The translations under genes were made by a program, and so were the position numbers. 64,000 nt of DNA, from NCBI RefSeq assembly GCF_003725795.1, contig NZ_RBEE01000008.1:62001-126000 (forward strand), in the 5' to 3' direction. Origin of the DNA: Pedobacter jejuensis (GTDB taxonomy: Bacteria; Bacteroidota; Bacteroidia; Sphingobacteriales; Sphingobacteriaceae). Position 1 is the first letter of the stretch; each line of letters opens with the position of its first letter. Shown piece after piece: positions 47,096 to 55,165 of this stretch. The notes below the pieces were generated by a model. It was not told the origin of the DNA and did no database searches. It worked only from the letters and a program-made list of their open reading frames with translations.

Positions 47096-48427
47096 TTATT
47101 TAACCAAATCTTCTATTGCTTTATTCACTTTCTCAAAACCAAATTGAGCCAAAATGTTTTCCATTGCTGCAGAAATTTGCTCGTTACAAAGGTTGCCGAT
47201 GCTCCCCTCGTGTGTATGATGTATTTGGCCTGATGGTGCAAAAGTACCATTTTCAATTTGCTCGCCAACTATTTTATAAGCCTCTCTAAACGGAACGCCT
47301 TGTAAAGCCAAATCATTAACAACCTCAACACTAAATAAGTAATCGTACTTTTTATCTTTTAGTATATCATCTTTTATAGTGATGTTTTGGAACATAAAAG
47401 TCGCGATTTCAAGACATTCGTTTAATGAAGCAATTGCAGGAAAAAGGTTCTCTTTCAACAACTGCAAATCGCGGTGGTAACCAGATGGCAAATTGGTAAT
47501 CATCATCGCAATTTCATTGGGCAATGCCTGAATTTTATTACAACGCGAACGAATCAATTCAAAAACATCGGGATTTTTTTTGTGCGGCATAATGCTCGAA
47601 CCGGTAGTTAATTCTGGTGGGAAACTGATAAAACTGAAATTCTGATTAATGAATAAGCAAACATCCATTGCCATTTTGGCCAAAGTTGCTGCCACGGCAC
47701 TCATCGCCTGAGCCAAAATTCTTTCTGTCTTTCCACGCCCCATCTGTGCATAAACCACATTATAATTTAAGCTTTCAAAGCCCAATAAATTTGTGGTTAA
47801 GGTTCTGTTTAAAGGGAAAGATGAACCATAACCCGCTGCAGAACCCAATGGATTTTTGTTGGTAATCTTCCAAGCCGCAAGCATTAATTCCATATCATCG
47901 GCAAGGCTTTCGGCATAAGCACCAAACCACAAACCAAAAGATGATGGCATTGCAATTTGCAAATGGGTATAACCTGGCATCAACTTATCTTTATGTGTAT
48001 TGCTCAACTCAATCAATTGGTTAAACAATGTTGACGTTTGGTTCACCATATCCTCGATGCACGCACGAAAAAATAGCTTTAAATCGACCAAAACCTGGTC
48101 GTTACGGGAACGCCCACTATGAATTTTTTTACCGGCTTCACCGATGCGTTGAGTTAATAGCCATTCTACCTGAGAATGTACATCTTCAACGGTATCTTCG
48201 ATAATGAAATTACCAGCCTCAATTTCTGCGTAAATATTTTTAAGTTCCTGCTGAACGGTTTTCAATTCATCAGCGGTAAGCAAGTTAATGGTTTCTAACA
48301 TTTGAGTATGTGCTAAAGAACCCAAAACATCAAATTTTGCCATTTGTAAATCCAATTCGCGGTCTTTCCCAACGGTAAAAGTTTCTACAAATTTATTTAC
48401 ATCTATATTTTTTTGCCAGATTTTCAT
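47096..48427 (-). CDS. argH: Argininosuccinate lyase
   Basis: 443 residues. The fumarase-superfamily signature 'GSSIMPHKKNPDVFELIR', 'HSGRSRNDQVLVDLKLF' and 'PGYTHLQIAMPSSFGLWFGAYAE' identify ArgH. It releases fumarate and arginine from argininosuccinate, the last step of the pathway. Last gene of the arginine cluster on the minus strand, separated from argE by a REP hairpin and a DUF433/DUF5615 pair. Confidence 0.96.
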   Translation of the reverse strand: MKIWQKNIDVNKFVETFTVGKDRELDLQMAKFDVLGSLAHTQMLETINLLTADELKTVQQELKNIYAEIEAGNFIIEDTVEDVHSQVEWLLTQRIGEAGKKIHSGRSRNDQVLVDLKLFFRACIEDMVNQTSTLFNQLIELSNTHKDKLMPGYTHLQIAMPSSFGLWFGAYAESLADDMELMLAAWKITNKNPLGSAAGYGSSFPLNRTLTTNLLGFESLNYNVVYAQMGRGKTERILAQAMSAVAATLAKMAMDVCLFINQNFSFISFPPELTTGSSIMPHKKNPDVFELIRSRCNKIQALPNEIAMMITNLPSGYHRDLQLLKENLFPAIASLNECLEIATFMFQNITIKDDILKDKKYDYLFSVEVVNDLALQGVPFREAYKIVGEQIENGTFAPSGQIHHTHEGSIGNLCNEQISAAMENILAQFGFEKVNKAIEDLVK

Positions 48428-48436
48428 ATTCCTTCT

Positions 48437-48531
48437 TCGTCATTGCGAGGCACGAAGCAATCCTCTTTGGTTTTAAAAAAATTAATGCTAAACATTTGCA
48501 AAATAGATTGCTTCGTGCCTCGCAATGACGA
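48437..48531. repeat. 26-bp perfect inverted repeat (REP-like)
   Basis: The left arm 48437-48462 (TCGTCATTGCGAGGCACGAA, then GCAATC) and right arm 48506-48531 are exact reverse complements, with a 43-nt AT-rich loop. It lies between the DUF5615 gene and argH. The same words occur as dispersed repeats in many Bacteroidota genomes (recollection). Confidence 0.85.
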
Positions 48532-48542
48532 CTAACTAAGTA

Positions 48543-48875
48543 TTATTGTATTTCCAAGCAAGAAAACTCATCTTGTTCAATAAAATCATTTATCAATTGT
48601 TTTTTCTTTATCAATACTTCTGCAATTCCAAATGTTGTATTGTTTCCGAAACGTAACCAGATTATTTTTGGTGGATGACCGTAAAGATTGGAGAACTCAT
48701 AGAAATCCGCATCGAAAGTAACAATAACATAATCGTTCTTACCTGCAAAAGTCCATATTTCCTTATCAGATTTGTCCTCTAATCTCAATCGTCTTATTTG
48801 GTCGCAAGATGAGAAGCCAGCCTCAAGAATTTTGATGATTCTGTGTAAAATGTTTTGGTCAAATAGCAATTTCAC
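48543..48875 (-). CDS. DUF5615 PIN-like protein, second copy
   Basis: 110 residues. 'MKLLFDQNILHRIIKILEAGF' (FDQNI, first acidic residue), 'SDKEIWTFAGKNDYVIVTFDADFYEFSNLYGHPPKIIWLRFGN' (W-x-x-A, TxDxDF, PPKIIWLRxGN) match DUF5615 more canonically than the copy at 37603-37947. It overlaps the DUF433 stop by one base. Toxin role is inferred from the PIN-like fold and pairing. Inserted between argE and argH. Confidence 0.87.
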   Translation of the reverse strand: MKLLFDQNILHRIIKILEAGFSSCDQIRRLRLEDKSDKEIWTFAGKNDYVIVTFDADFYEFSNLYGHPPKIIWLRFGNNTTFGIAEVLIKKKQLINDFIEQDEFSCLEIQ

Positions 48876-49096
48876 TAGGCAACTCTTATTTTATGCTCCC
48901 TATCTGCTGAATAAGCAAGGCACGATAAGACGTCAACTTCAGTAATTTCAGGGAAATCAACCAAAATTTCATTAATACTCATACCGTTGGCCAACCATCC
49001 CAAAACGTCGTAAACAGCTATCCTAGTACCCTTAATGCATGGCTTTCCAAATCGTTTGTTAGCATTAATTTCTATGAAATTAGAATAAGTTTTCAT
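48875..49096 (-). CDS. DUF433 protein, second copy
   Basis: 73 residues from the ATG at 49096 (MKTYSNFIEINANKRFGKPC...). The frame is open 15 codons further, but that stretch contains the promoter. 'RFGKPCIKGTRIAVYDVLGWLANGMSINEILVDFPEITEVDVLSCLAYSADRE' is a canonical DUF433 domain. Antitoxin role inferred from pairing. Confidence 0.86.
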   Translation of the reverse strand: MKTYSNFIEINANKRFGKPCIKGTRIAVYDVLGWLANGMSINEILVDFPEITEVDVLSCLAYSADREHKIRVA

Positions 49097-49100
49097 AACA

Positions 49101-49108
49101 CAAAGATA
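49101..49108 (-). promoter_or_regulatory. -7 promoter box of the DUF433/DUF5615 pair
   Basis: Minus-strand TATCTTTG, full consensus, ending exactly 5 nt before the ATG at 49096. It gives this pair a promoter of its own inside the arginine cluster. Confidence 0.55.
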
Positions 49109-49257
49109 AACAATATTATAATGATTTGAATTTAGACGCAAAGGTCGCTAAGTTTTTCGCAAAGCACACAAAGCTATTTTATGGTAGTTTAACCATGTAA
49201 GATATATAATAACATATGAAATCAGCATCCAATCCCTCAAACTTACAACCTCTACCT

Positions 49258-50322
49258 TCAACCTTTAATCACGGGTTTTAGCATATTTACATAACCCTCT
49301 ATACCTTCGGCAACTTCTTTAACATATAAAAATTCATCAGCCATGTGCGATCGACCAGAAAAACCTGGACCACATTTTACTGATGGAATATCTAATAGAG
49401 CTTGGTCTGACGTAGTTGGTGAACCATAAGTTGTTTTACCCAAACTCACGCCAGCTTGTACAACAGGATGATTTTTATCAATCGATGATGGCTTTAAACG
49501 GATAGAACGCGGGGTAACATCACAACTCACATTCGCTCTGATAATTTGCAAAACCTCTTCATTTGTGTAGGCATCTGTAACGCGAACATCAACCGTAAAA
49601 GTGCAATTTGCTGGCACCACATTGTGTTGAGAGCCTGCATTAATAATGGTAACCGTCATTTTTAGCGAACCAAACACCTCAGAAACTTTCGGGAACTGAT
49701 AGTTTCTAAACCATTCGATATCTGCCAAAGCTTTGTAAATTGCATTTTCGCCTTCTTCTCGTGCCGCGTGACCAGCCTTACCATGAGCAACGCAATCCAA
49801 AACCAACAAACCTCGTTCAGCGATGGCCAAATTCATTTCTGTTGGCTCACCCACAATACCAAATTCCAGTTCTCCTAAATCTGGCAGAACCAATTCCAAA
49901 CCATTATTGCCAGAGATTTCCTCTTCAGCAGTTGCAGCTAAACAGATGTTATATTTTAAATTTTCCTTGTCAAAATAGTATAAAAACGTGCCGATTAAAG
50001 AAACCAAGCAACCACCAGCATCATTACTGCCCAAACCAAAAAGCTTATCGCCTTCAATTGCGGCATCATAAGGGTCGCGGGTGTAGCCAGAATTTGGTTT
50101 AACCGTATCATGATGTGAATTTAAAAGCAATGTTGGTTTACTTGCATCAAAATGTTTGTTGTAAGCCCAAACATTATTCATTTTACGGTGGGTTTTAATC
50201 CCCCTCTCCTCCAAAAACTGAGCGATTAAATTAGCTGTCTTATCCTCCTCTTTACTAAAAGATTGGATGCGAATCAGCTGACGCAACAAATCCAGACATT
50301 CCTTTTGTATATTTTCTATCAT
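49258..50322 (-). CDS. argE: M20 family deacylase of the arginine pathway (ArgE-like)
   Basis: 354 residues. 'LLNSHHDTVKPNSGYTRDPYDA' and 'GLGSNDAGGCLVSLIG' provide the metal-binding His and Asp, 'AATAEEEISGNNGLE' the catalytic Glu, and 'VGEPTEMNLAIAERGLLVLDCVAHGKAGHAA' the lid. In the carbamoyl-first pathway of Bacteroidota it would remove the acyl group from N-acylcitrulline rather than from N-acetylornithine (inference from the adjacent argF'). Confidence 0.88.
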   Translation of the reverse strand: MIENIQKECLDLLRQLIRIQSFSKEEDKTANLIAQFLEERGIKTHRKMNNVWAYNKHFDASKPTLLLNSHHDTVKPNSGYTRDPYDAAIEGDKLFGLGSNDAGGCLVSLIGTFLYYFDKENLKYNICLAATAEEEISGNNGLELVLPDLGELEFGIVGEPTEMNLAIAERGLLVLDCVAHGKAGHAAREEGENAIYKALADIEWFRNYQFPKVSEVFGSLKMTVTIINAGSQHNVVPANCTFTVDVRVTDAYTNEEVLQIIRANVSCDVTPRSIRLKPSSIDKNHPVVQAGVSLGKTTYGSPTTSDQALLDIPSVKCGPGFSGRSHMADEFLYVKEVAEGIEGYVNMLKPVIKG

Positions 50323-50441
50323 AGTATCAAATACTGAGTATCAAGTATCAAGACATTGTCCAAAATCCACATTGCCTCAAAAAATTTAAACTATTGGTTC
50401 GGCACATTTTCCATTTTACCTCTTCCATTTTACATAGATTG

Positions 50442-51254
50442 TTAACCTTCTTTTGTATATAAATTCCCTGCCTTTAAAGCCGAAAGTTTGATTCCTTTTA
50501 TCAGTGATGAACTAAAGCCGTTATGTTCCATTTCGTTTAAACCGGCAATGGTACAACCTTTTGGCGAAGTTACTTTATCTATTTCTGATTCTGGATGAGT
50601 GCCATGCAATAAAAGCAAATCTGCCGCACCTTTTGCCGTTTGCACTGCCATTTTTAAAGCCTCATCTGCATGAAAACCGATTTCTACTCCACCTTGGGAG
50701 GCTGCTCTGATTGCCCTTAAAAAGAAGGCAATTCCGCAGGCACAAAGTGCTGTAGCAGAAGTCATTAAATCTTCATTAATTTTCACAACCGAACCCACCG
50801 TTTCAAACATTCTAGTCACGTCGGCAATATTTTCTGCCGATGCATTATCGCTAGCCATACAAGTCATTGATTGGCCAATCGCAATCGCCGTATTTGGCAT
50901 TACCCTAACCACTTCAACATCATCACCCAATTTCTCACGAACCGCAGCACAACTTACCCCAGAAATCACCGAAATAACCAAGTGTTTTGTAGCATTAATC
51001 GACGGTTGAATTTCGTCTAAAACCGTGTTTAATTGTTGAGGCAATACCGCCAGAATTACAACATCAGCAGCGGCTACGGCCTGTTTATTATCACTACTCA
51101 CTATAAATCCTGCATCAGCGAAAGATTTTAAATTATCGATATTTCTTCGGGTTAGCGTAATGTCGGCAGCTTGCGCAAAGTCGGCCTTCACCAATCCCTT
51201 TGCTAAAGAAATTCCAATATTTCCAGAACCTATAATTGCTATTTTTTTTGTCAT
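50442..51254 (-). CDS. proC: Pyrroline-5-carboxylate reductase
   Basis: 270 residues. 'IAIIGSGNIGISLAKGLVKADFA' is the dinucleotide-binding loop. 'SVISGVSCAAVREKLGDDVEVVRVMPNTAIAIGQSMTCM' and the C-terminal 'DKVTSPKGCTIAGLNEMEHNGFSSSLIKGI' are the ProC signature. It makes proline from P5C. Its presence in an arginine cluster is common in Bacteroidota and links the two glutamate-derived amino acids. Confidence 0.94.
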   Translation of the reverse strand: MTKKIAIIGSGNIGISLAKGLVKADFAQAADITLTRRNIDNLKSFADAGFIVSSDNKQAVAAADVVILAVLPQQLNTVLDEIQPSINATKHLVISVISGVSCAAVREKLGDDVEVVRVMPNTAIAIGQSMTCMASDNASAENIADVTRMFETVGSVVKINEDLMTSATALCACGIAFFLRAIRAASQGGVEIGFHADEALKMAVQTAKGAADLLLLHGTHPESEIDKVTSPKGCTIAGLNEMEHNGFSSSLIKGIKLSALKAGNLYTKEG

Positions 51255-51648
51255 GATTAGAATATTTTCCTTCGGATTAATTACACCGATTATATGATTT
51301 CACAGATTTACAATGTTTTAAAGAGCATAATCGTTTTACGAAAAGCAATTTTTGGAATACTATTTTATGTTAGTCCTGCTATTCGTTACAAGTTTTGTTT
51401 GGTCTTCGACAAGCTCAGACTGACAAACAAAAGCTTTTCACTGCTATCAGGTTTAAATTGCAAATACAGTAGCAATCGGTTCCTTTTCATTTCAGTAGCC
51501 AATAACTTTCGCGTTATTTGTTCCACCAAGGCAAAAGTTCACAATATCTATTTTCTTGAAGTTTTTGGTGTCTTTGTGGTAATTATTTACGTTATACTAT
51601 TTATGCTCATCGCAAAGACCTCCAACCATAGACCTTTAACCTTCTATC
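51255..51648. other. 394-bp spacer between argB and proC with repeat fragments
   Basis: TTTTGTTTG (51393-51401) pairs with CAAACAAAA (51424-51432) around GTCTTCGACAAGCTCAGACT, a half copy of the sequence that recurs at 58128-58153. Nearby 'GATTTCACAGATTT' (51296-51309) and 'GTGTCTTTGTGGT' (51570-51582) are fragments of other common dispersed words. No gene seen. Confidence 0.55.
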
Positions 51649-52479
51649 TTATTTCAACATTTTAGTTCCAAAAGTTCCATTTGCAAGTTCATTTAATTCA
51701 TCGGCTTTGCCAATATAAACCGCTGATACACCTTTTTTAATCGCCTCGAAAGCATTATGCAATTTAGGAATCATCCCACCTTGAACGGTTCCATCAGCTT
51801 TCAGACCCTCAAATTCAGCGGCTTTAATTTCCCTCACAACGGATGCATCATCATTTACATCTTTCAAAACACCCTTTTTCTCAAAGCAATATACCAAACG
51901 CGTTTCATAAAGTGAAGACATGGCCACCGCAACCGATGATGCAATGGTATCGGCATTGGTATTTAGCAGTTGAGTAGCTCCATCATGCGTAATTGCACAC
52001 AAAACAGGAACCAATCCTGCTTTAAGCAAACTATCTATCATTTCAGCCGAAACAGAGTTATCATCTAAATCTCCTACGAAACCATAATCAATTTCTGCCC
52101 CCTCTAAATCTCCCCCTGATGGGGAAACTTTAATGATTGGTCGCTTTTTAGCTTTGATAATATTTCCATCTGCACCAGTTAAACCAATGGCATTACTACC
52201 TTTTGCTTGTAACTGAGCAACCATGTTTTTATTAATCAAACCGGCATAAACCATCGTAACGATGCGCAAAGTTTCAATATCGGTTATTCTTCGCCCTTCT
52301 ACCATCTTGGTCTCAATACCCAAACTTTCGCCCAGCTCTGTTGCAATTTTTCCGCCACCATGAACCAAGATTTTATCACCCGGTAAAGCAGTAAAATCTA
52401 TCAAAAATTCATGTAACTTTTCAGAATTATCTATTACGTTTCCGCCGATTTTGATGATGGTAAGTTGTTTATTGTTCAT
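51649..52479 (-). CDS. argB: N-acylglutamate kinase (ArgB), with an in-frame palindromic insertion
   Basis: 276 residues; amino-acid-kinase fold with 'IIKIGGNVIDN', 'ILVHGGGKIATELGESLG' and 'LLNTNADTIASSVAVA'. It phosphorylates N-acetyl- or, in some Bacteroidota, N-succinyl-glutamate. Where the family normally reads about KRPI-(x)-DYGFVGD, this protein has about 13 extra residues, KVSPSGGDLEGAE (117-129), between KRPII and IDYGFVGDL. They are encoded by a GC-rich palindromic stretch at 52093-52131 like two others in argC. The reading frame is kept. Confidence 0.93.
   Translation of the reverse strand: MNNKQLTIIKIGGNVIDNSEKLHEFLIDFTALPGDKILVHGGGKIATELGESLGIETKMVEGRRITDIETLRIVTMVYAGLINKNMVAQLQAKGSNAIGLTGADGNIIKAKKRPIIKVSPSGGDLEGAEIDYGFVGDLDDNSVSAEMIDSLLKAGLVPVLCAITHDGATQLLNTNADTIASSVAVAMSSLYETRLVYCFEKKGVLKDVNDDASVVREIKAAEFEGLKADGTVQGGMIPKLHNAFEAIKKGVSAVYIGKADELNELANGTFGTKMLK
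52093..52131 (-). repeat. In-frame palindromic element inside argB
   Basis: Minus strand contains TTTCCCCATCAGGGGGAGAT then TTAGAGGGGGC: a CCCC-ATCA-GGGG hairpin followed by a second G-rich block. It encodes SPSGGDLEGA. Very close in sequence to the argC elements. Confidence 0.75.
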
Positions 52480-53548
52480 TTCTATAAAAAATTTCAGAGA
52501 GTTGATGCAATTTTTCTGCTAGCAGTTTTTTATCAATCAACTTGGTTTCATAATCGGCTATTAATGCTGGGGAAATATTTCTGGAAAGGGCATATTCTAC
52601 CACCTCTTCATCCTTACCTTTGCACAATAAAATACCAATACTCGGGTTTTCATGTGGTCTTTTTACATCTCTATCCAGTGCCTCCAGATAAAAATTTAGT
52701 TTACCTAAAAATTCTGGTTGAAATTCCTCAATTTTTAATTCAAATAAAACCATGCATTGTAAATCTCGATGATAAAAAAGTAAATCGGTGTAATAATCTT
52801 TATTACCAACTTGCAACCTATATTCGCTGCCCATGTAAGTAAAACCTTTGCCCATTTCTAAAATAAAATTTTGAAGATTTTTAATTAGAGCATGTTGTAA
52901 ATCATCTTCAGAATGTATTTCAGGCAATGCCAGGAACTCAAAGACATATGGGTCTTTAAAAATTCCAGTTGGTAATTTTGAAGTTATTGCATTACTAAAT
53001 TTATTTCCGAGCATCGTTCGCTCGATGGCAGCTGAATTTAACTGGCGCTCGAGTTCTCGTTTAGATAGCTTCTCGTTTAAACATTGATTGAGATAAAATA
53101 ATTTCTCTTCAATACTTTTTGTTTTTGATAATATTAATAAATGGTGTGTCCAGCTAATTTTCGATAATATCTTATCACAAAATCTTTGAACCAGATTTTC
53201 CATTTGTGTCACCACTGGTGACACTTTTTCGTTACTCAATTGTGTCATCAGTGGTGACACAATTTCTTCATCGCTGTAAACTTCATAGAATTGTTTCATT
53301 CTATAAAGTCCGCGACGGTTAAACCCTTTTAATAAAGGCTGCTTTTCGGTAATGAAATCTGCTAAATCATTTACAGTTCCATCGCCCCAATTACCTAACG
53401 AAACTTTTTCTGATACAATTTTACCAATATTAAAATACAACAACACCAATTCGGCATTTGCCTTACTGTAAACCCTGTTACGGGCTTCAGTAATAAGCAG
53501 AATTACCTGCTCAAAATCTGATGAAATATTTTTAATTGGTTTAGGCAT
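52469..53548 (-). CDS. DUF1016 (YhcG-type) PDDEXK nuclease domain protein
   Basis: 359 residues from the ATG at 53548; 22 further codons upstream are open but unlike the family. The N-terminal helical DUF1016_N region has 'ITEARNRVYSKANAELVLLYFNIGKIVSEK' and 'GFNRRGLYRMKQFYEVY'. The C-terminal PD-(D/E)XK domain has 'YYTDLLFYHRDLQCMVLFELKIEEFQPEFLGKLNFYLEALDR' (D...ExK) and 'SIGILLCKGKDEEVVEYAL'. The family is found with restriction and mobile loci. Here it sits between argF' and argB and overlaps argB by 11 bp. Confidence 0.88.
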   Translation of the reverse strand: MPKPIKNISSDFEQVILLITEARNRVYSKANAELVLLYFNIGKIVSEKVSLGNWGDGTVNDLADFITEKQPLLKGFNRRGLYRMKQFYEVYSDEEIVSPLMTQLSNEKVSPVVTQMENLVQRFCDKILSKISWTHHLLILSKTKSIEEKLFYLNQCLNEKLSKRELERQLNSAAIERTMLGNKFSNAITSKLPTGIFKDPYVFEFLALPEIHSEDDLQHALIKNLQNFILEMGKGFTYMGSEYRLQVGNKDYYTDLLFYHRDLQCMVLFELKIEEFQPEFLGKLNFYLEALDRDVKRPHENPSIGILLCKGKDEEVVEYALSRNISPALIADYETKLIDKKLLAEKLHQLSEIFYRNEQ

Positions 53549-53635
53549 TGTTACAATTTTTCTTTTGAACGGTGTTATAGGTTCAAGGTTTAAGCATCCA
53601 GCCCGGCAACTCACAACTGGTAACTCACCACAGAT

Positions 53636-54607
53636 TTACATTTTCTCCAGCATTGCCTTAATCACCGCTTGCGCAGCCCACAATCGGTTTCCCGCTTCAT
53701 GAATAACTAAAGAATTCGGTCCATCTAAAATTTCGGAAGATAATTCCAAATCACGGCGAACTGGCAAGCAATGCATCACTTTAGCATCATTAGTCAGTTT
53801 TAATTTTTCATTATTCATCATCCAGCCATCTGGATAATTTAACACCTTACCATAATCTTTATAGCTACTCCAATTCTTCACATAAACGTAATCAGCACCA
53901 GCTAAAGCTTCATCTAAATTATGTTCAATAGTAGCTCCAGTTGTAAATTGTTCTGCTAGTTCATAGCCTGCAGGATGAGCAATTTTAAAATCAATCAATC
54001 CTTCTTCTTGGGCTTTGCACATCCATTCGGCAAAAGAATTTGGAACCGCCTGTGGTAAAGCTTTAACATGTGGCGCCCAAGCTAAAACTACCTTTGGTTT
54101 TGAATCAACAGGTTTATTCGTCCAAGTTTCCACTATCGTAGTAATATCAGCGAAACTTTGCAGCGGGTGGCGAGTAGCACTTTCTAAACTTACGACAGGA
54201 ACAGCACAATATTTTACAAATTTATTAAAGAAATCTTCGCTGTAATCTTCCTCACGGTTGTTCAATTTGGGAAAAGAACGTAATCCTAAAATATCACAAT
54301 ACTGCCCCATCACCGCGGCAGCTTCACGAATATGCTCAACTGTTGAACCATTCATGACCACGCCATCCTGCGTTTCTAAAGCCCAACCTTCTTTATCCAG
54401 ATTCATCACCATCACATTCATACCCAAATTGAGCGCTGCTTTTTGAGTGCTTAAACGGGTACGCAAACTTGGATTCATAAAAACCAACCCTAAAGTTTTG
54501 TTTTTACCCAATTCTTGATATGCATAGGGATTCGCCTTTAATTCAAGCGCATCTTTTACAAATTGTTTGATGCTTGGAACATCATGTACGGAAGTGAAAA
54601 GTTTCAT
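53636..54607 (-). CDS. argF': N-acylornithine carbamoyltransferase (ArgF')
   Basis: 323 residues. 'FMNPSLRTRLSTQKAAL' is the carbamoyl-phosphate motif (SxRTR). 'VMVMNLDKEGWALETQDGVVMNGSTVEHIREAAAVMGQYCDILGLRSF' and 'HPLQSFADITTI' group it with the acetyl/succinyl-ornithine transcarbamylases, not with classic ArgF. Residue 90 is Val. In the Bacteroides fragilis succinylornithine enzyme Pro90, and in the Xanthomonas acetylornithine enzyme Glu92, govern specificity, so Val90 suggests a succinylated substrate (inference). Confidence 0.9.
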   Translation of the reverse strand: MKLFTSVHDVPSIKQFVKDALELKANPYAYQELGKNKTLGLVFMNPSLRTRLSTQKAALNLGMNVMVMNLDKEGWALETQDGVVMNGSTVEHIREAAAVMGQYCDILGLRSFPKLNNREEDYSEDFFNKFVKYCAVPVVSLESATRHPLQSFADITTIVETWTNKPVDSKPKVVLAWAPHVKALPQAVPNSFAEWMCKAQEEGLIDFKIAHPAGYELAEQFTTGATIEHNLDEALAGADYVYVKNWSSYKDYGKVLNYPDGWMMNNEKLKLTNDAKVMHCLPVRRDLELSSEILDGPNSLVIHEAGNRLWAAQAVIKAMLEKM

Positions 54608-54680
54608 TTTTTAAAGCTTAAAGACTAAAGTTAAAGGCTGAAAGCTTCCTGCCAATGCAAAAAACAGACCCAGACCTTAG

Positions 54681-55040
54681 TCAATTATTTCTTAAACGTT
54701 TCAGCAAGCCAATCAGCATTGCTTTAACCTCGTTTGTTTTATTATTTACCTCTTTATACTTTTCTTCATTCAAGTATCTCAAATCTTTTGCGAGTAAACA
54801 AGCATATTCAATTTCGTGACAAGAGCCTAATGCCATGTCTAAGAACTTAGCAAAATCCATTGCAGAATTTCTTCCAGCTCCTTCGACAATATTTAAAGGG
54901 ACCGAATATGCAGCCCTTTTAACTTGGCTATGCAAATCATACTTTTCTGATGATGGGAACAATGGAAGGATATCTGAATAAACAAATAGCACCATCAAGT
55001 GAGCTTTCTTCCAAACTTCTAATTTTTGATAATCTCTCAT
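54681..55040 (-). CDS. Four-helix-bundle protein (S23/IVS family), copy 1
   Basis: 119 residues. 'RDYQKLEVWKKAHLMVLFVY', 'SQVKRAAYSVPLNIVEGAGRN', 'FAKFLDMALGSCHEIEYACLLAKDLRYL' and 'EVKAMLIGLLKRL' are the hallmarks of the S23 four-helix-bundle family, first seen in 23S rRNA intervening sequences. Such genes also occur free in genomes. Its function is unknown; the fold is a pentamer in solved members (recollection). Located between argD and argF'. Confidence 0.9.
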   Translation of the reverse strand: MRDYQKLEVWKKAHLMVLFVYSDILPLFPSSEKYDLHSQVKRAAYSVPLNIVEGAGRNSAMDFAKFLDMALGSCHEIEYACLLAKDLRYLNEEKYKEVNNKTNEVKAMLIGLLKRLRNN

Positions 55041-55165
55041 TTTCGTTTAAACTTAGTGTTTAGCAACAGACAAAGTCTTTGCAATTGAAAATAGGGATTC
55101 CTCTAATTTAGTTCTTTACCATCATAATTGCTAACTGCAACCTCCTTTCAGCTTTAAGCTTTAAG

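Noticed and set aside
53549..53614. 22-codon upstream extension of the DUF1016 gene
   Set aside because: It consists of intergenic repeat-like sequence (cysteine- and proline-rich translation), and the family starts at MPKPIKN.
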